Part shown: piece by piece, positions 1 through 7,747 of the stretch | Layout: the number at the start of each line of letters is the position of its first letter | How positions within the stretch are numbered: position 1 is the stretch's first letter | Assembly: GCF_013149805.1 (NCBI RefSeq) | Contig: NZ_JABEZT010000003.1 | Location: 558,001-622,000, forward strand | Reading direction: 5' to 3' | DNA length: 64,000 nucleotides | Source of the DNA: Isoptericola chiayiensis | Lineage (GTDB): Bacteria > Actinomycetota > Actinomycetes > Actinomycetales > Cellulomonadaceae | Translations under genes and position numbers: made by a program | The notes under the pieces: generated by a model | What the model saw: the letters and a program-made list of their open reading frames with translations, nothing else | Told to the model about the DNA's origin: nothing | The model's database searches: none

Positions 1-2
1 CC

Positions 3-488
3 GAGCCGGAGCCCGACCTCGGCGACGACGTGATCGTGGTCGTGCCGGGGCGGGAAGGCCCTCGGCGCGCGTCCGTGCGCCAGCGGGGTCTGTTGCGACG
101 CATCCGGCGCCATCAGTCGGACGAACCCGCCCCGGTGCCTCCCACCGCGGGGGCCGAGGAGACAGTCGTCCTGGAGAGCGTGGACCGGCCCGGCCTCTAC
201 AGCGGCAGCGCGGAGGCGGAGGAGCGCTCGCGCACGTTCCACGGGCCGGGTCAGGACGTCATCGAGGAGCGGGAGGAGAACGCCGAGCGCCGGCTGACCG
301 GTGAGGTGCCGCTCGACGAGTCGGGCGCGTCCACCCCCGACGACCCGGACGCCGGCCGCGTCGGCGCCGACGACGGGGGTGACGACCGCGACGACGACTC
401 GCGTCGGCACCGGGTCGGCATGGCTCGGGACTCGGGTTCCGGTGGGGCCGTGCAGGGCCCGGGCGAGGGCGGCGACGGCGGGCAGTAG
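3..488 (+). CDS. Hypothetical hydrophilic protein, C-terminal part (gene starts upstream of the window)
   Basis: The reading frame is open from the first full codon to a TAG at 486-488, so at least 161 residues of a longer protein are present. The visible part has no membrane segment. It starts with a short basic patch rich in Arg, continues with Pro, Glu and Val, and ends in a disordered tail dominated by Asp, Gly, Glu and Arg. I recognise no domain. The next gene runs the opposite way and ends 58 bp downstream, so this is the last gene of its unit. It could be the tail of a regulator or cell-surface-associated protein, but nothing seen decides that. Confidence 0.6.
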   Translation, partial: EPEPDLGDDVIVVVPGREGPRRASVRQRGLLRRIRRHQSDEPAPVPPTAGAEETVVLESVDRPGLYSGSAEAEERSRTFHGPGQDVIEEREENAERRLTGEVPLDESGASTPDDPDAGRVGADDGGDDRDDDSRRHRVGMARDSGSGGAVQGPGEGGDGGQ

Positions 489-545
489 CGCGCCGACGTG
501 GACGGCGGCGCGCCGGAGGGCAGCAGCGCCGTCGGGAGACGGCGG

Positions 546-1325
546 TCAGCCGCACCGCCCGGCGAGCCATCCGGCAAGCGTGCCGGGCCGGTCGGTGATG
601 ATCCCGTCGACGCCGGCGTCCACCAGTCGCGTCCAGCGCTCCGGCGTGTTCGCCGTCCACGGCATGACGCGCAGACCTGCGTCGTGGGCGCGCTCGACGA
701 GGTGTGGCGCGGCGATCACCGCGGCGACCGAGGGGTTGACGGTGACGACGTCGAGGTCCCGGCCCGCGTCGAGGAGGTCGTCCGGGACGGCGTCGCACAG
801 CAGGCCGCGCGGCAGGTGCGGGGCGGCGGCGCGCAGCGCGGCCACCGTGGCGCGGTCGAAACCCTGCACGACGACGCGGCCGGCCAGCCCCGCCGCGTCG
901 ATCGCCGCCGTGGTCGGGGCGACGTCCTCGGCGGTCCATCGCCCCTTGAGCTCGCAGAGCAGGTCGAACCCGGGGCGGGCCGCGAGGTAGCGCAGCACGT
1001 CGGTCAGGCGGGGCAGTCGCTGACCGGCGAAGGCGGTGGAGAACGACCCGCCGGCGTCCAGGCGGGCGATCGCTGCCGCGTCGAGGTCCGCGACCGCACC
1101 GGAGCCGTCGGTGACCCGGTCCACGACGGGGTCGTGGACGACGACCGGGACGCCGTCCGCGGTGCGGCGTACGTCGAGCTCGAGCGCAGCGGCGCCGCTG
1201 CGCCAGGCGGCGTCGAACGCCGCCATCGTGTTCTGCGGGGCGACGGCGCTGTAGCCGCGGTGGGCGACGACGACGGGGCGGTCCGGGTCCGGGGTGCCGG
1301 GCAGCAGGGTGGTCACGACGTCCAT
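546..1325 (-). CDS. Glycerophosphodiester phosphodiesterase family protein
   Basis: A 259-residue protein of the GDPD TIM-barrel family, which hydrolyses glycerophosphodiesters to sn-glycerol-3-phosphate and an alcohol. The HRG signature is at residues 22-24, the ELD metal-binding motif at 49-51, and the HDP catalytic His at 64-66. A late Trp-Thr-Ala-Asn segment and Thr-Asp-Arg-Pro end the barrel as usual. One departure: the usual Pro-Glu-Asn-Thr after the HRG motif reads Pro-Gln-Asn-Thr here, replacing an acidic residue that normally helps hold the metal. There is no signal peptide, so it should be cytoplasmic. The ATG start gives a length normal for the family; in-frame extension upstream only adds low-complexity Arg/Pro sequence. 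Confidence 0.9.
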   Translation of the reverse strand: MDVVTTLLPGTPDPDRPVVVAHRGYSAVAPQNTMAAFDAAWRSGAAALELDVRRTADGVPVVVHDPVVDRVTDGSGAVADLDAAAIARLDAGGSFSTAFAGQRLPRLTDVLRYLAARPGFDLLCELKGRWTAEDVAPTTAAIDAAGLAGRVVVQGFDRATVAALRAAAPHLPRGLLCDAVPDDLLDAGRDLDVVTVNPSVAAVIAAPHLVERAHDAGLRVMPWTANTPERWTRLVDAGVDGIITDRPGTLAGWLAGRCG

Positions 1326-1497
1326 CCTGGCTGCTGGGCGGACCGGTCGGCGACCGGGCGGCGTCCTCCAGCGGCGTCCCGCGGCGGCCGGGTGATCTCG
1401 GGTGCCGGGCGGGCGTCGGGCCGGGACCGTCCGTAGCATCGGACCTGACGGGCGCCCGTCCGCCGCACGGAAGCGTCGAACCACGGAGCTGATCGCC

Positions 1498-1914
1498 ATG
1501 TCCGCCGTCCGTCCCCCCACCACCCGTCCCGGCAGCGTCACCGTCGTCGTGGTGCTGACCTGGCTCGTCGCGTTCCTGTCGATCGTCGCCGGGGTGGTCA
1601 TGCTCGTGACTCCCGACGACCTCCTGGCGGAGGCGGGCATCAGTGCCGGCGACGCGGCGGTGTACTCCTGGGTGGAGATCGTCTTCGGCGTGATCACCGC
1701 GCTCGTCGCGATCGGACTGAGCCACGGCAACAGCTTCTCGCGGCTGCTCGTCACCCTGCTGATGGCCCTGCGTGCGGCCGCGACGCTGTGGGTGGTCATC
1801 GCCTGGTGGGGCACCGCCGGGACCTGGTCGGCGCTGCTGTCCGGGCTGTTCGCCGTCCTCGTGATCGCGATGCTCTGGAACGCCCGGGCGAACGCCTTCT
1901 TCGCCGGCCACTGA
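1498..1914 (+). CDS. Small membrane protein, four predicted helices
   Basis: A 138-residue protein. Hydrophobic segments lie at about residues 15-40, 58-80, 85-105 and 110-130, separated by short polar loops. The N-terminal dozen residues are polar and Pro-rich. The pattern (helix, acidic loop, three packed helices) is that of small actinobacterial integral membrane proteins without an assigned role. I recognise no catalytic motif. The ATG at 1498 is chosen because translation further upstream is Arg-rich and non-membrane. It is divergent from the GDPD gene and followed by tRNA-Lys on the other strand. Confidence 0.75.
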   Translation: MSAVRPPTTRPGSVTVVVVLTWLVAFLSIVAGVVMLVTPDDLLAEAGISAGDAAVYSWVEIVFGVITALVAIGLSHGNSFSRLLVTLLMALRAAATLWVVIAWWGTAGTWSALLSGLFAVLVIAMLWNARANAFFAGH

Positions 1915-1935
1915 CGGCGTCGGGCAGCGGGGGAG

Positions 1936-2008
1936 TGGGCCCCCAGGGGATCGAACCCTGAACCCACGGATTAAAAGTCCGTTGCTCTGCCGATTGAGCT
2001 AGAGGCCC
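1936..2008 (-). tRNA. tRNA-Lys (anticodon UUU)
   Basis: The 73-base cloverleaf reads 5' from 2008 to 1936. The seven-base acceptor stem GGGCCTC pairs with GGGGCCC (one G-U). The D arm follows TA, the anticodon loop CTTTTAA gives UUU, and the T arm contains TTCGATC. The discriminator base is A, and CCA is not encoded. No integrase or repeated attachment core is nearby. Confidence 0.97.
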
Positions 2009-2248
2009 GCCGTCGGCCGTCTCCGGCCGGGGCAGGGGTCAGCCTACGCGGCGCGCGTGCCACGGGCCGCCCCGGCCGTCGTGCGACGCACCTCACCGGT
2101 GCGCCGCGGGCTCGACCGGCATGGGGCGCCGACCGGGCCCGCGGGTCTCACCCAGCGGGAAGTTTCGTCTCGGGTGCGCTGGGACGTTGCGTTCGCCCCC
2201 GGGTGCTGATTCGGTGGACGAGTCGCGTACCCGACGAGAGGAGCAATC

Positions 2249-2536
2249 GTGCTCACCGTGACGGACAACGCCCGCACCGCCGTCGACACCCTGGCCGAGC
2301 AGGCCGGGGTACCCGCCGAGGGCGGTCTGCGCATCGCGCAGTCCGCCGAGCAACCCGGCAACTTCGAGCTCGCGCTCGTGCCCGCTCCTCAGCCCGAGGA
2401 CCAGCGCGTCGACGAGTCCGGCCAGACCAACGTCTTCGTCGACTCCGAGTCCGCTCCCGCGCTGGACACCCTCCAGCTCGACGCCGACCCCTCCACCGAG
2501 GGACCCGGCTTCGTGCTCACGCCGCAGCAGGCCTGA
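2249..2536 (+). CDS. IscA/HesB-like protein without cysteines
   Basis: A 95-residue protein starting at GTG, with a good ribosome site (GAGAGGA) at 2236-2242. Its opening (Leu-Thr-Val-Thr-Asp-Asn-Ala) and the following beta-rich layout match the small HesB/IscA-like proteins common in actinobacteria. True A-type Fe-S carriers coordinate the cluster through three conserved cysteines; this protein has no cysteine at all, so classical cluster transfer is not possible. The end is acidic and Gln-rich. A strong hairpin right after the stop closes the transcription unit. Assignment rests on fold resemblance; the function is unknown. Confidence 0.7.
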   Translation: MLTVTDNARTAVDTLAEQAGVPAEGGLRIAQSAEQPGNFELALVPAPQPEDQRVDESGQTNVFVDSESAPALDTLQLDADPSTEGPGFVLTPQQA

Positions 2537-2550
2537 GCCCCCAGCACCCA

Positions 2551-2584
2551 CGACGGCGGGTCACCCCCGGGTGGCCCGCCGTCG
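2551..2584 (+). terminator. Rho-independent-type hairpin after the HesB-like gene
   Basis: CGACGGCGGG then T and CACCC pairs with GGGTG, G and CCCGCCGTCG across a two-base loop: 15 Watson-Crick pairs and one T-G wobble. It begins 14 bases after the stop codon. There is no T-tract, as is usual in high-GC actinobacteria. Confidence 0.75.
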
Positions 2585-2674
2585 TCGTGCCCGGGTGCTT
2601 CCTGTGGACGTGCCGCGCGACCTGCGGCATGGTGGGCGCCTGCCACGAGATCCGTGGCGCACGGAGGTGAATCG

Positions 2675-3496
2675 ATGACTGCTGACCCTGCCAACCAGGC
2701 CCGCGGTGCCGCGCAGGAGCTGCGCCACAGCACGGCCCTGCGGACGCTCGCCCGCGCGGGCTTCGTGGCGTCCGGAGTGCTCCACCTGCTCATCGGCTGG
2801 CTGGCGGTGCAGATCGCCTTCGGTTCGTCCGACGGCAGCGCCGACTCGTCGGGCGCGTTCCAGCAGCTGGCGTCGGCGCCGGGCGGCGCCTTCCTCCTCT
2901 GGGCCGTCACGGTCGGCTTCGCCGCGCTGGCGCTGTGGCAGATCGCCGAGGCGCTCCTCGGGTCCGTCGGCGTGTCGATGTCGAAGCAGACCGGGGCCCG
3001 CATCAAGGCGGCCGCCAAGGGTGTGCTGTACGCGGTCCTCGCGGTGTCGGCGGCGCAGTTCGCCACGGGCTCGGGCGGCTCCGGCAACAGCCAGGAGGGT
3101 CTGACGGCCTGGGCGCTGCAGCTGCCCGGCGGTCGCTGGATCGTCGCCGCCGCCGGCCTGGTGATCGTCGGCGTCGGCGTCTACCACGTCGTCAAGGGTG
3201 CCCGGAAGAAGTTCGTCGAGGACCTGCGCAGCACCGGCGGCGGCGCCGTCGGCACCGCCGTCGTGCGGCTCGGCCAGGTCGGTTACATCGCCAAGGGCGT
3301 CGCCCTGGCCGTCCTGGGCGGGCTCTTCGTCCTGGCCGGCTGGCAGTCCGACGCCGACCAGGCCGGGGGGCTGAACCAGGCCCTGCAGACCATCCGTGAG
3401 CAGCCGTTCGGCACCGTGCTGCTCGTCGTCGTCGGCCTCGGGATCGCGGCCTACGGGCTGTACTCGTTCGCCCGCGCCCGGTACGCGCGCCTCTGA
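2675..3496 (+). CDS. DUF1206 family membrane protein
   Basis: A 273-residue integral membrane protein of the DUF1206 family. It contains three copies of a two-helix unit, visible as repeated patterns of Ala-Arg-Ala-Gly-Phe/Lys-Gly-Val-Leu/Lys-Gly-Val-Ala followed by a hydrophobic stretch, with helices near residues 25-50, 68-95, 108-125, 142-165, 195-220 and 240-262. The family is widespread in actinobacteria with no established function. The ATG at 2675 is preceded by GGAGGTGA at 2663-2670, so it is preferred over the in-frame GTG at 2654. It faces the M50 protease gene, and both end at one shared hairpin. Confidence 0.88.
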   Translation: MTADPANQARGAAQELRHSTALRTLARAGFVASGVLHLLIGWLAVQIAFGSSDGSADSSGAFQQLASAPGGAFLLWAVTVGFAALALWQIAEALLGSVGVSMSKQTGARIKAAAKGVLYAVLAVSAAQFATGSGGSGNSQEGLTAWALQLPGGRWIVAAAGLVIVGVGVYHVVKGARKKFVEDLRSTGGGAVGTAVVRLGQVGYIAKGVALAVLGGLFVLAGWQSDADQAGGLNQALQTIREQPFGTVLLVVVGLGIAAYGLYSFARARYARL

Positions 3497-3502
3497 GAGC
3501 CC

Positions 3503-3529
3503 CGGCCCGGCGGTCAGACCGCCGGGCCG
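3503..3529. terminator. Bidirectional terminator between DUF1206 and M50 genes
   Basis: A perfect 12-bp inverted repeat, CGGCCCGGCGGT / ACCGCCGGGCCG, around the three-base loop CAG. The stop codon of the minus-strand protease (3514-3516) lies inside the left arm and loop, and the plus-strand stop is only 7 bases before it, so one structure serves both convergent genes. Confidence 0.75.
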
Positions 3530-4251
3530 AGGATCCACCCCGCGCCCACGACCAGGCAGGTGAGGGTCACCAGGGCGAAGACCACGACCCAGACGATGCC
3601 GGGGACGCCGGTGAGCCGGCCGAGCTGGTCCGCGTCGGACGTGCGCGCCCGTCCGCGGGAGCGCTGGGACTGGAGTTCCAGGACGGGTCGCACCGACCCG
3701 AGCAGCAGGAACCACGTGACGGCGTAGGCGACGGTGGACTGCGCGGCCGGCTCGAGCCACCACGACACCCCCACCAGCGCGGCCCCGCTGACGAGCACCG
3801 ACCACAGGCCGAACCAGTTGCGGATCTTCAGCAGCAGCAGCGCCAGCAGCACCACGAGCAGCCACAGCAGCCCGACGGCGTAACCCGCGCGCAGCAGCCA
3901 GGCCGCGCCGAGGCCGACGAGCCCGGGCCCGACGTAGCCGGCGAACGCCGTCAGGACCATGCCGACGCCGCGGGGCCGGCCGGCCGTCACGGTCAGGCCC
4001 GAGGTGTCCGAGTGCAGCCGGATGCCGTCGAGCCGGCGGCCCGTCAGCATCGCCGCCACGGCGTGCGCACCCTCGTGGGCGATCGTGACCACGTGGCGGG
4101 CGACCCGCCAGACGGGCGTGACGAGCACGACGGCGAGCGCCACCAGCGCGGCGGCGAGGACCACCGTCCGGTCGGGCGGGTCGACCGGGGTGGTGGCGGC
4201 CGTCCAGATCTGTGCGAGCACGGCGCCCGTCGTCGCGAGGAAGTCGTCCAC
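3514..4251 (-). CDS. M50 family metallopeptidase
   Basis: A 245-residue membrane protein with the zinc-binding HEXXH motif as HEGAH (about residues 60-64) at the end of a hydrophobic segment, typical of the M50B-like 'peptidase M50' membrane proteins of actinobacteria. Five to six further hydrophobic segments follow (Gly-rich helix, then Leu-rich helices). The second zinc ligand (an Asp in an LDG-like motif in site-2 proteases) is not obvious, so intramembrane protease activity is probable but not proven. The GTG at 4249-4251 is the only reasonable start in frame; upstream sequence is not membrane-like. It is divergent from the DEAD-box helicase gene. Confidence 0.82.
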   Translation of the reverse strand: MDDFLATTGAVLAQIWTAATTPVDPPDRTVVLAAALVALAVVLVTPVWRVARHVVTIAHEGAHAVAAMLTGRRLDGIRLHSDTSGLTVTAGRPRGVGMVLTAFAGYVGPGLVGLGAAWLLRAGYAVGLLWLLVVLLALLLLKIRNWFGLWSVLVSGAALVGVSWWLEPAAQSTVAYAVTWFLLLGSVRPVLELQSQRSRGRARTSDADQLGRLTGVPGIVWVVVFALVTLTCLVVGAGWILGPAV

Positions 4252-4429
4252 GGGGCCATTCCACCATGTGACGCCGGGCACGTCGGCGGCGCCGGAGCGC
4301 GGGGACGTGCGAGAATGGGTCCGAGAGGGCAGTGCGACCACCGCGCGCCCCACGTCGTGGAGATCCCCCGGATTGCGTGCGGCGGACCCCGACCCGGACG
4401 CCGCCAGGCGTCCCAGAGAGGCATCATCT

Positions 4430-5899
4430 GTGACTTCCTTCGCCGAACTCGGCCTGCCCGCGCCCGTCGTCGAGCACCTGACGCGCGCCGGCATCACCAC
4501 CCCGTTCCCGATCCAGTCCGCGTCGCTGCCGGACTCCCTGGCGGGCCGCGACGTGCTCGGCCGGGGGCGTACCGGCTCGGGCAAGACGCTCGCCTTCTCG
4601 CTGCCGGCGGTCACGCTGCTGGCGCGCTCGGCGGCCCGGGCGAAGGCGGCGGGACGGTCGCGCCGGGTGCCGAACCGGCCCACGTGCCTGGTGCTGTGCC
4701 CGACCCGTGAGCTCGCCAACCAGATCGACGCCACGATGAAGCCGCTGGCGGAGTCGCTCGGTCTGCGCACGACGACGATCTTCGGCGGCGTCGCCCAGTC
4801 CCGTCAGGTGACGGCGCTCGGTCAGGGCGTGGACGTCGTCATCGCCTGCCCCGGACGCCTCGAGGACCTGCTGGGCCAGAAGGTGCTGACCCTGGACGAC
4901 GTCGAGATCACCATCCTCGACGAGGCGGACCACATGGCCGACCTCGGGTTCCTGCCCGGCGTCAAGCGCATCATGGACCGCACCCCCCGCGACGGTCAGC
5001 GCATGCTGTTCTCCGCGACGCTCGACAACGGCGTGGACGTGCTGGTCAAGCGCTACCTCAAGAACCCGGTGACGCACTCGGTGGACGAGGCGGCCGCCCC
5101 GCCGCCGCAGATGACCCACCACATCCTCGCCGTGGCGGACAAGGAGGCCAAGAAGCGCCTCGTGCACGACCTGGCCAGCGGGACCGGCCGGCGGGTGCTG
5201 TTCACGCGGACCAAGCACCAGGCCAAGAAGCTCGCGCGCCAGCTCACGGCGGCGGGGGTGCCCGCGGTGGACCTGCACGGGAACCTCGGCCAGGGCGCCC
5301 GCGAGCGGAACCTGGCGGCGTTCTCCTCCGGGGACGTGAAGGTCATGGTGGCCACCGACATCGCCGCGCGGGGCATCCACGTGGACGAGGTCGAGCTCGT
5401 GGTGCACGTGGACCCGCCGGCGGAGCACAAGGCGTACCTGCACCGGTCGGGCCGCACCGCCCGCGCCGGCTCGGGCGGTGACGTCGTCACGCTGATGCTG
5501 CCGGAGGAGCGCGGTGACGTGCGGGACCTCACCCGCAAGGCGAAGATCTCCGCGAAGCCGCAGCAGGTGGCCCCCGGGGACGCCGTCGTGACGGCGCTGG
5601 TCGGCGAGGTCGCCCCGTACGTGACCCCGCCCGAGCCGGCCGCGCAGGGCCAGCAGGGCGGCCGGCAGCAGGGCCGGTCCGGGGGGCGCTCCGGGCAGGC
5701 CGCCGGCAACGGCGGCAGCAACGGCGGTGGTGGCCGACGTCGGCGCCGCCGCGGCGGTGGCGGCGGTGGCGGCGGGGGCGGCCAGAACGGTGCCGGTGCG
5801 GCGCAGGCCGGCTCCGGATCGACGCAGGGTCGCCAGGGCTCCCGGAACCAGGGTGGCCGGCGGTCGGGCGCCCCGCGGCGGTCGGGGTCGTCGCGCTGA
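4430..5899 (+). CDS. DEAD-box RNA helicase (RhlE-like)
   Basis: A 489-residue ATP-dependent RNA helicase. The Q motif Gln is near residue 29, Walker A is GRTGSGKT at about 46-53, then PTRELA, the DEAD box (DEADHM), the SAT motif (FSAT) and motif [12 protein letters not shown] follow. The C-terminal hundred residues are Gly/Arg/Gln/Ser-rich with runs of Arg and of ten glycines, a disordered RNA-binding tail common in cold-shock or ribosome-biogenesis helicases. GTG at 4430 is chosen because the protein then opens with the family-typical Phe-x-x-Leu-Gly-Leu; AGAGAGG precedes it by about eight bases. A GAGAAT box at 4311-4316 could be the -10 of its promoter, leaving a leader of roughly 110 bases, but this is a guess. 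Confidence 0.95.
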   Translation: MTSFAELGLPAPVVEHLTRAGITTPFPIQSASLPDSLAGRDVLGRGRTGSGKTLAFSLPAVTLLARSAARAKAAGRSRRVPNRPTCLVLCPTRELANQIDATMKPLAESLGLRTTTIFGGVAQSRQVTALGQGVDVVIACPGRLEDLLGQKVLTLDDVEITILDEADHMADLGFLPGVKRIMDRTPRDGQRMLFSATLDNGVDVLVKRYLKNPVTHSVDEAAAPPPQMTHHILAVADKEAKKRLVHDLASGTGRRVLFTRTKHQAKKLARQLTAAGVPAVDLHGNLGQGARERNLAAFSSGDVKVMVATDIAARGIHVDEVELVVHVDPPAEHKAYLHRSGRTARAGSGGDVVTLMLPEERGDVRDLTRKAKISAKPQQVAPGDAVVTALVGEVAPYVTPPEPAAQGQQGGRQQGRSGGRSGQAAGNGGSNGGGGRRRRRRGGGGGGGGGGQNGAGAAQAGSGSTQGRQGSRNQGGRRSGAPRRSGSSR

Positions 5900-5909
5900 G
5901 GCCCGGCAT

Positions 5910-5938
5910 CGAGGAACACCGAGGAACACCGAGGAACA
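5910..5938. repeat. Three tandem 10-bp repeats upstream of msrB
   Basis: The unit CGAGGAACAC occurs twice in full and a third time lacking its last base. It begins 10 bases after the helicase stop and ends 29 bases before the msrB start. Probably simple slippage, and possibly a variable spacer in the msrB leader. Confidence 0.7.
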
Positions 5939-5967
5939 GGGCCGGGACCTGGCGTGTTGGTGCGGGC

Positions 5968-6375
5968 ATGAGCTACGAGATCGCGAAGACCGACGACGAG
6001 TGGCGCGTGGAGCTGTCGCCGCAGGAGTTCCAGGTGCTGCGCCAGGCCGGCACCGAGCGCCCGTGGACGGGTGAGCTGCTGGACGAGCGCCGCGAGGGCG
6101 TCTACCGCTGTCGCGCCTGCGACGGCGAGCTGTTCCGCAGCGAGACGAAGTTCGACTCCCACTGCGGCTGGCCGTCCTTCTACACCCCGCTCGCGGGGGA
6201 CCGGGTCGAGCTGATCGAGGACCGGTCGCTGGGCATGGTGCGCACCGAGGTGCGGTGCGCCCGCTGCGGGTCGCACCTGGGCCACGTGTTCAAGGACGCC
6301 CCGCAGACCCCGACCGGGGACCGCTACTGCATGAACTCGGTGAGTCTCACGTTCGACCCGGTCGCCGACTCCTGA
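5968..6375 (+). CDS. msrB: Peptide-methionine (R)-S-oxide reductase
   Basis: A 135-residue enzyme that reduces methionine-R-sulfoxide in proteins, a cytoplasmic oxidative-damage repair. The zinc site is complete: Cys48 and Cys51 (CRAC) and Cys97 and Cys100 (CARC). The catalytic Cys121 sits in the RYCMNS motif, and the substrate-pocket sequence HCGWPSF is present. Length and start are standard; the ATG opens with Tyr-Glu-Ile-Ala-Lys as in many actinobacterial MsrB. It stands alone in the same direction as the helicase and phosphatase genes. With mshD about 11 kb away, thiol and redox maintenance is a recurrent theme, but there is no operon link. Confidence 0.97.
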   Translation: MSYEIAKTDDEWRVELSPQEFQVLRQAGTERPWTGELLDERREGVYRCRACDGELFRSETKFDSHCGWPSFYTPLAGDRVELIEDRSLGMVRTEVRCARCGSHLGHVFKDAPQTPTGDRYCMNSVSLTFDPVADS

Positions 6376-6400
6376 CGCCCGCAGCGGCTACGGTCGTGCC

Positions 6401-7117
6401 ATGAGCGTCGAGACCTCCGCGGACCGGCTCGTCAACCTGCGCGACGTCGCCTCGGCGTCGGACGCCCTGCGACCCGGGGTGCTGCTGCGCTCCGACGCGC
6501 CCCGGGCGGGCGACGTCCCGCCCGACGGCGTCGCGTGGCCGCCGCGGACGGTGCTGGACCTGCGCGACGTCGGCGAGCAGCGCGAGGAGCACCCGTTGCG
6601 GGACGTCGCGCGCGTCGTGGCCCTGCCCGTCCTGGACGGGGCGACGCGGGCCCGGCCCGCCGGCGACGTCGTCCCGTTCGACCTCGGGCGGCTGTACGTC
6701 GAGATGCTCGACGGCGTGGGTGCCGCGCACCTGGCCGACGGGGTCCGCGCGGTGGCCGACGACGACGCCCCGGTGCTGGTGCACTGCACCGCCGGCAAGG
6801 ACCGCACGGGCGTGCTCGTGGCCGTCGTGCTGGCCCTGGTCGGGGTGGACCGGGCCGCGATCGTGACGGACTACGTGCGCACCGACCCCAACATGCCGCA
6901 GATCATCGCGCGGGCACGCCGGACGGCGCGCACCCCGCGGGGCGACTCGCACGTCCTGGCGGCGCTGCCGCCCGAGCTGCTCACGGCACCGGCCCACGCC
7001 GTCGAGGCCGTGCTCGACGTGCTCGCCGCGCACGAGGGCGGGGCGGTGGGTTGGTTCGTCGCGCACGGGGGCGACGCACCGACGGTCGAGCGGTTGCGCG
7101 GGCGCCTGCTGCGCTGA
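6401..7117 (+). CDS. Tyrosine-protein phosphatase (PTP-like, GKDRTG type)
   Basis: A 238-residue protein with the cysteine-phosphatase loop HCTAGKDRTG; the nucleophile is Cys129 and the arginine follows five residues later. The N-terminal Asn-Leu-Arg-Asp motif and Leu-Leu-Arg-Ser-Asp match the family of secreted or cytosolic bacterial tyrosine/lipid phosphatases related to PtpB of mycobacteria. No signal peptide is seen. It begins 25 bp after msrB and may be cotranscribed with it. The substrate (phosphotyrosine or a phosphoinositide) cannot be told from sequence. Confidence 0.92.
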   Translation: MSVETSADRLVNLRDVASASDALRPGVLLRSDAPRAGDVPPDGVAWPPRTVLDLRDVGEQREEHPLRDVARVVALPVLDGATRARPAGDVVPFDLGRLYVEMLDGVGAAHLADGVRAVADDDAPVLVHCTAGKDRTGVLVAVVLALVGVDRAAIVTDYVRTDPNMPQIIARARRTARTPRGDSHVLAALPPELLTAPAHAVEAVLDVLAAHEGGAVGWFVAHGGDAPTVERLRGRLLR

Positions 7118-7130
7118 GCGGCGGCGGGGG

Positions 7131-7670
7131 TCAGTCCGCGTGGGCGGCGTCGACCTGGTCGGCGGCCTGCTGCGTGGCGAGCCAGTCGACGACGTCGGCG
7201 GAGTACCGGTGCAGCAGGGTGGCGAGCTCGGCGACGTCGTCCTTCTCCCAGCCGCTCAGCGAGCCCTCGAGCATGCCGATGCGGGCGTCGCGGGCGTGCT
7301 CGAACCGCGCGGCCCCGGCGTCGGTCAGGGTGATGAGCTGACCGCGGGTGTCCTCGGGGTCGGTCTCGCGGTGGACCAGTCCGAGATCGACCATCCGGCT
7401 GAGCTGGCGCGAGACGGTGGCCCGCCCGACGCCGAAGTGTGCGGCGAGGTCCGAGCCGCGCGTGCCCGGGTACATCGCGATGTGGGCGAGCAGCGGGTAG
7501 GCCGAGGCGTCGAGCTGCGGGTGGATGATCCGCGCCATCTGGGCGGACGTCGACTGCGCACGACGGATGAGCACCCTGAGCTCCCGCTCGAGGGCGCCGA
7601 AGGGGTCGGTGACCGGGTCCGGCAGGGGGGAGGCGCCGTGTGCTTCGCTGTCGTGCATGCGGTCCATCAT
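7131..7670 (-). CDS. MarR family transcriptional regulator (distal to the exporter)
   Basis: A 179-residue winged-helix protein. The helix-turn-helix lies at about residues 80-105 (Gly-Ser-Asp-Leu-Ala-Ala-His-Phe-Gly-Val-Gly-Arg-Ala-Thr-Val-Ser-Arg) and the wing has Asp-Pro-Glu-Asp-Thr-Arg-Gly. It is the last gene of a MarR-exporter-MarR unit, 77 bp after the exporter stop. The start is uncertain: ATG codons at 7670, 7667 and 7658 and a GTG at 7709 are all in frame and none has a strong ribosome site. Having two MarR proteins around one transporter suggests layered control or heterologous regulation. Confidence 0.88.
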   Translation of the reverse strand: MMDRMHDSEAHGASPLPDPVTDPFGALERELRVLIRRAQSTSAQMARIIHPQLDASAYPLLAHIAMYPGTRGSDLAAHFGVGRATVSRQLSRMVDLGLVHRETDPEDTRGQLITLTDAGAARFEHARDARIGMLEGSLSGWEKDDVAELATLLHRYSADVVDWLATQQAADQVDAAHAD

Positions 7671-7747
7671 GGCGGGCGTTGCCGATGCTGCGGTAGGTCC
7701 GCAGGTCACGATTCGGCCATCAACGGCTTTTCAGCGGGTGAAATTCC

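Noticed and set aside
1936-2008. tRNA-Lys as integration site of a genomic island
   Set aside because: No integrase, no second copy of the tRNA 3' end and no shift in gene content on either side.
5700-5899. Tandem gene or repeat element in the Gly/Arg stretch of the helicase
   Set aside because: It is the disordered RNA-binding tail normal for this helicase group.
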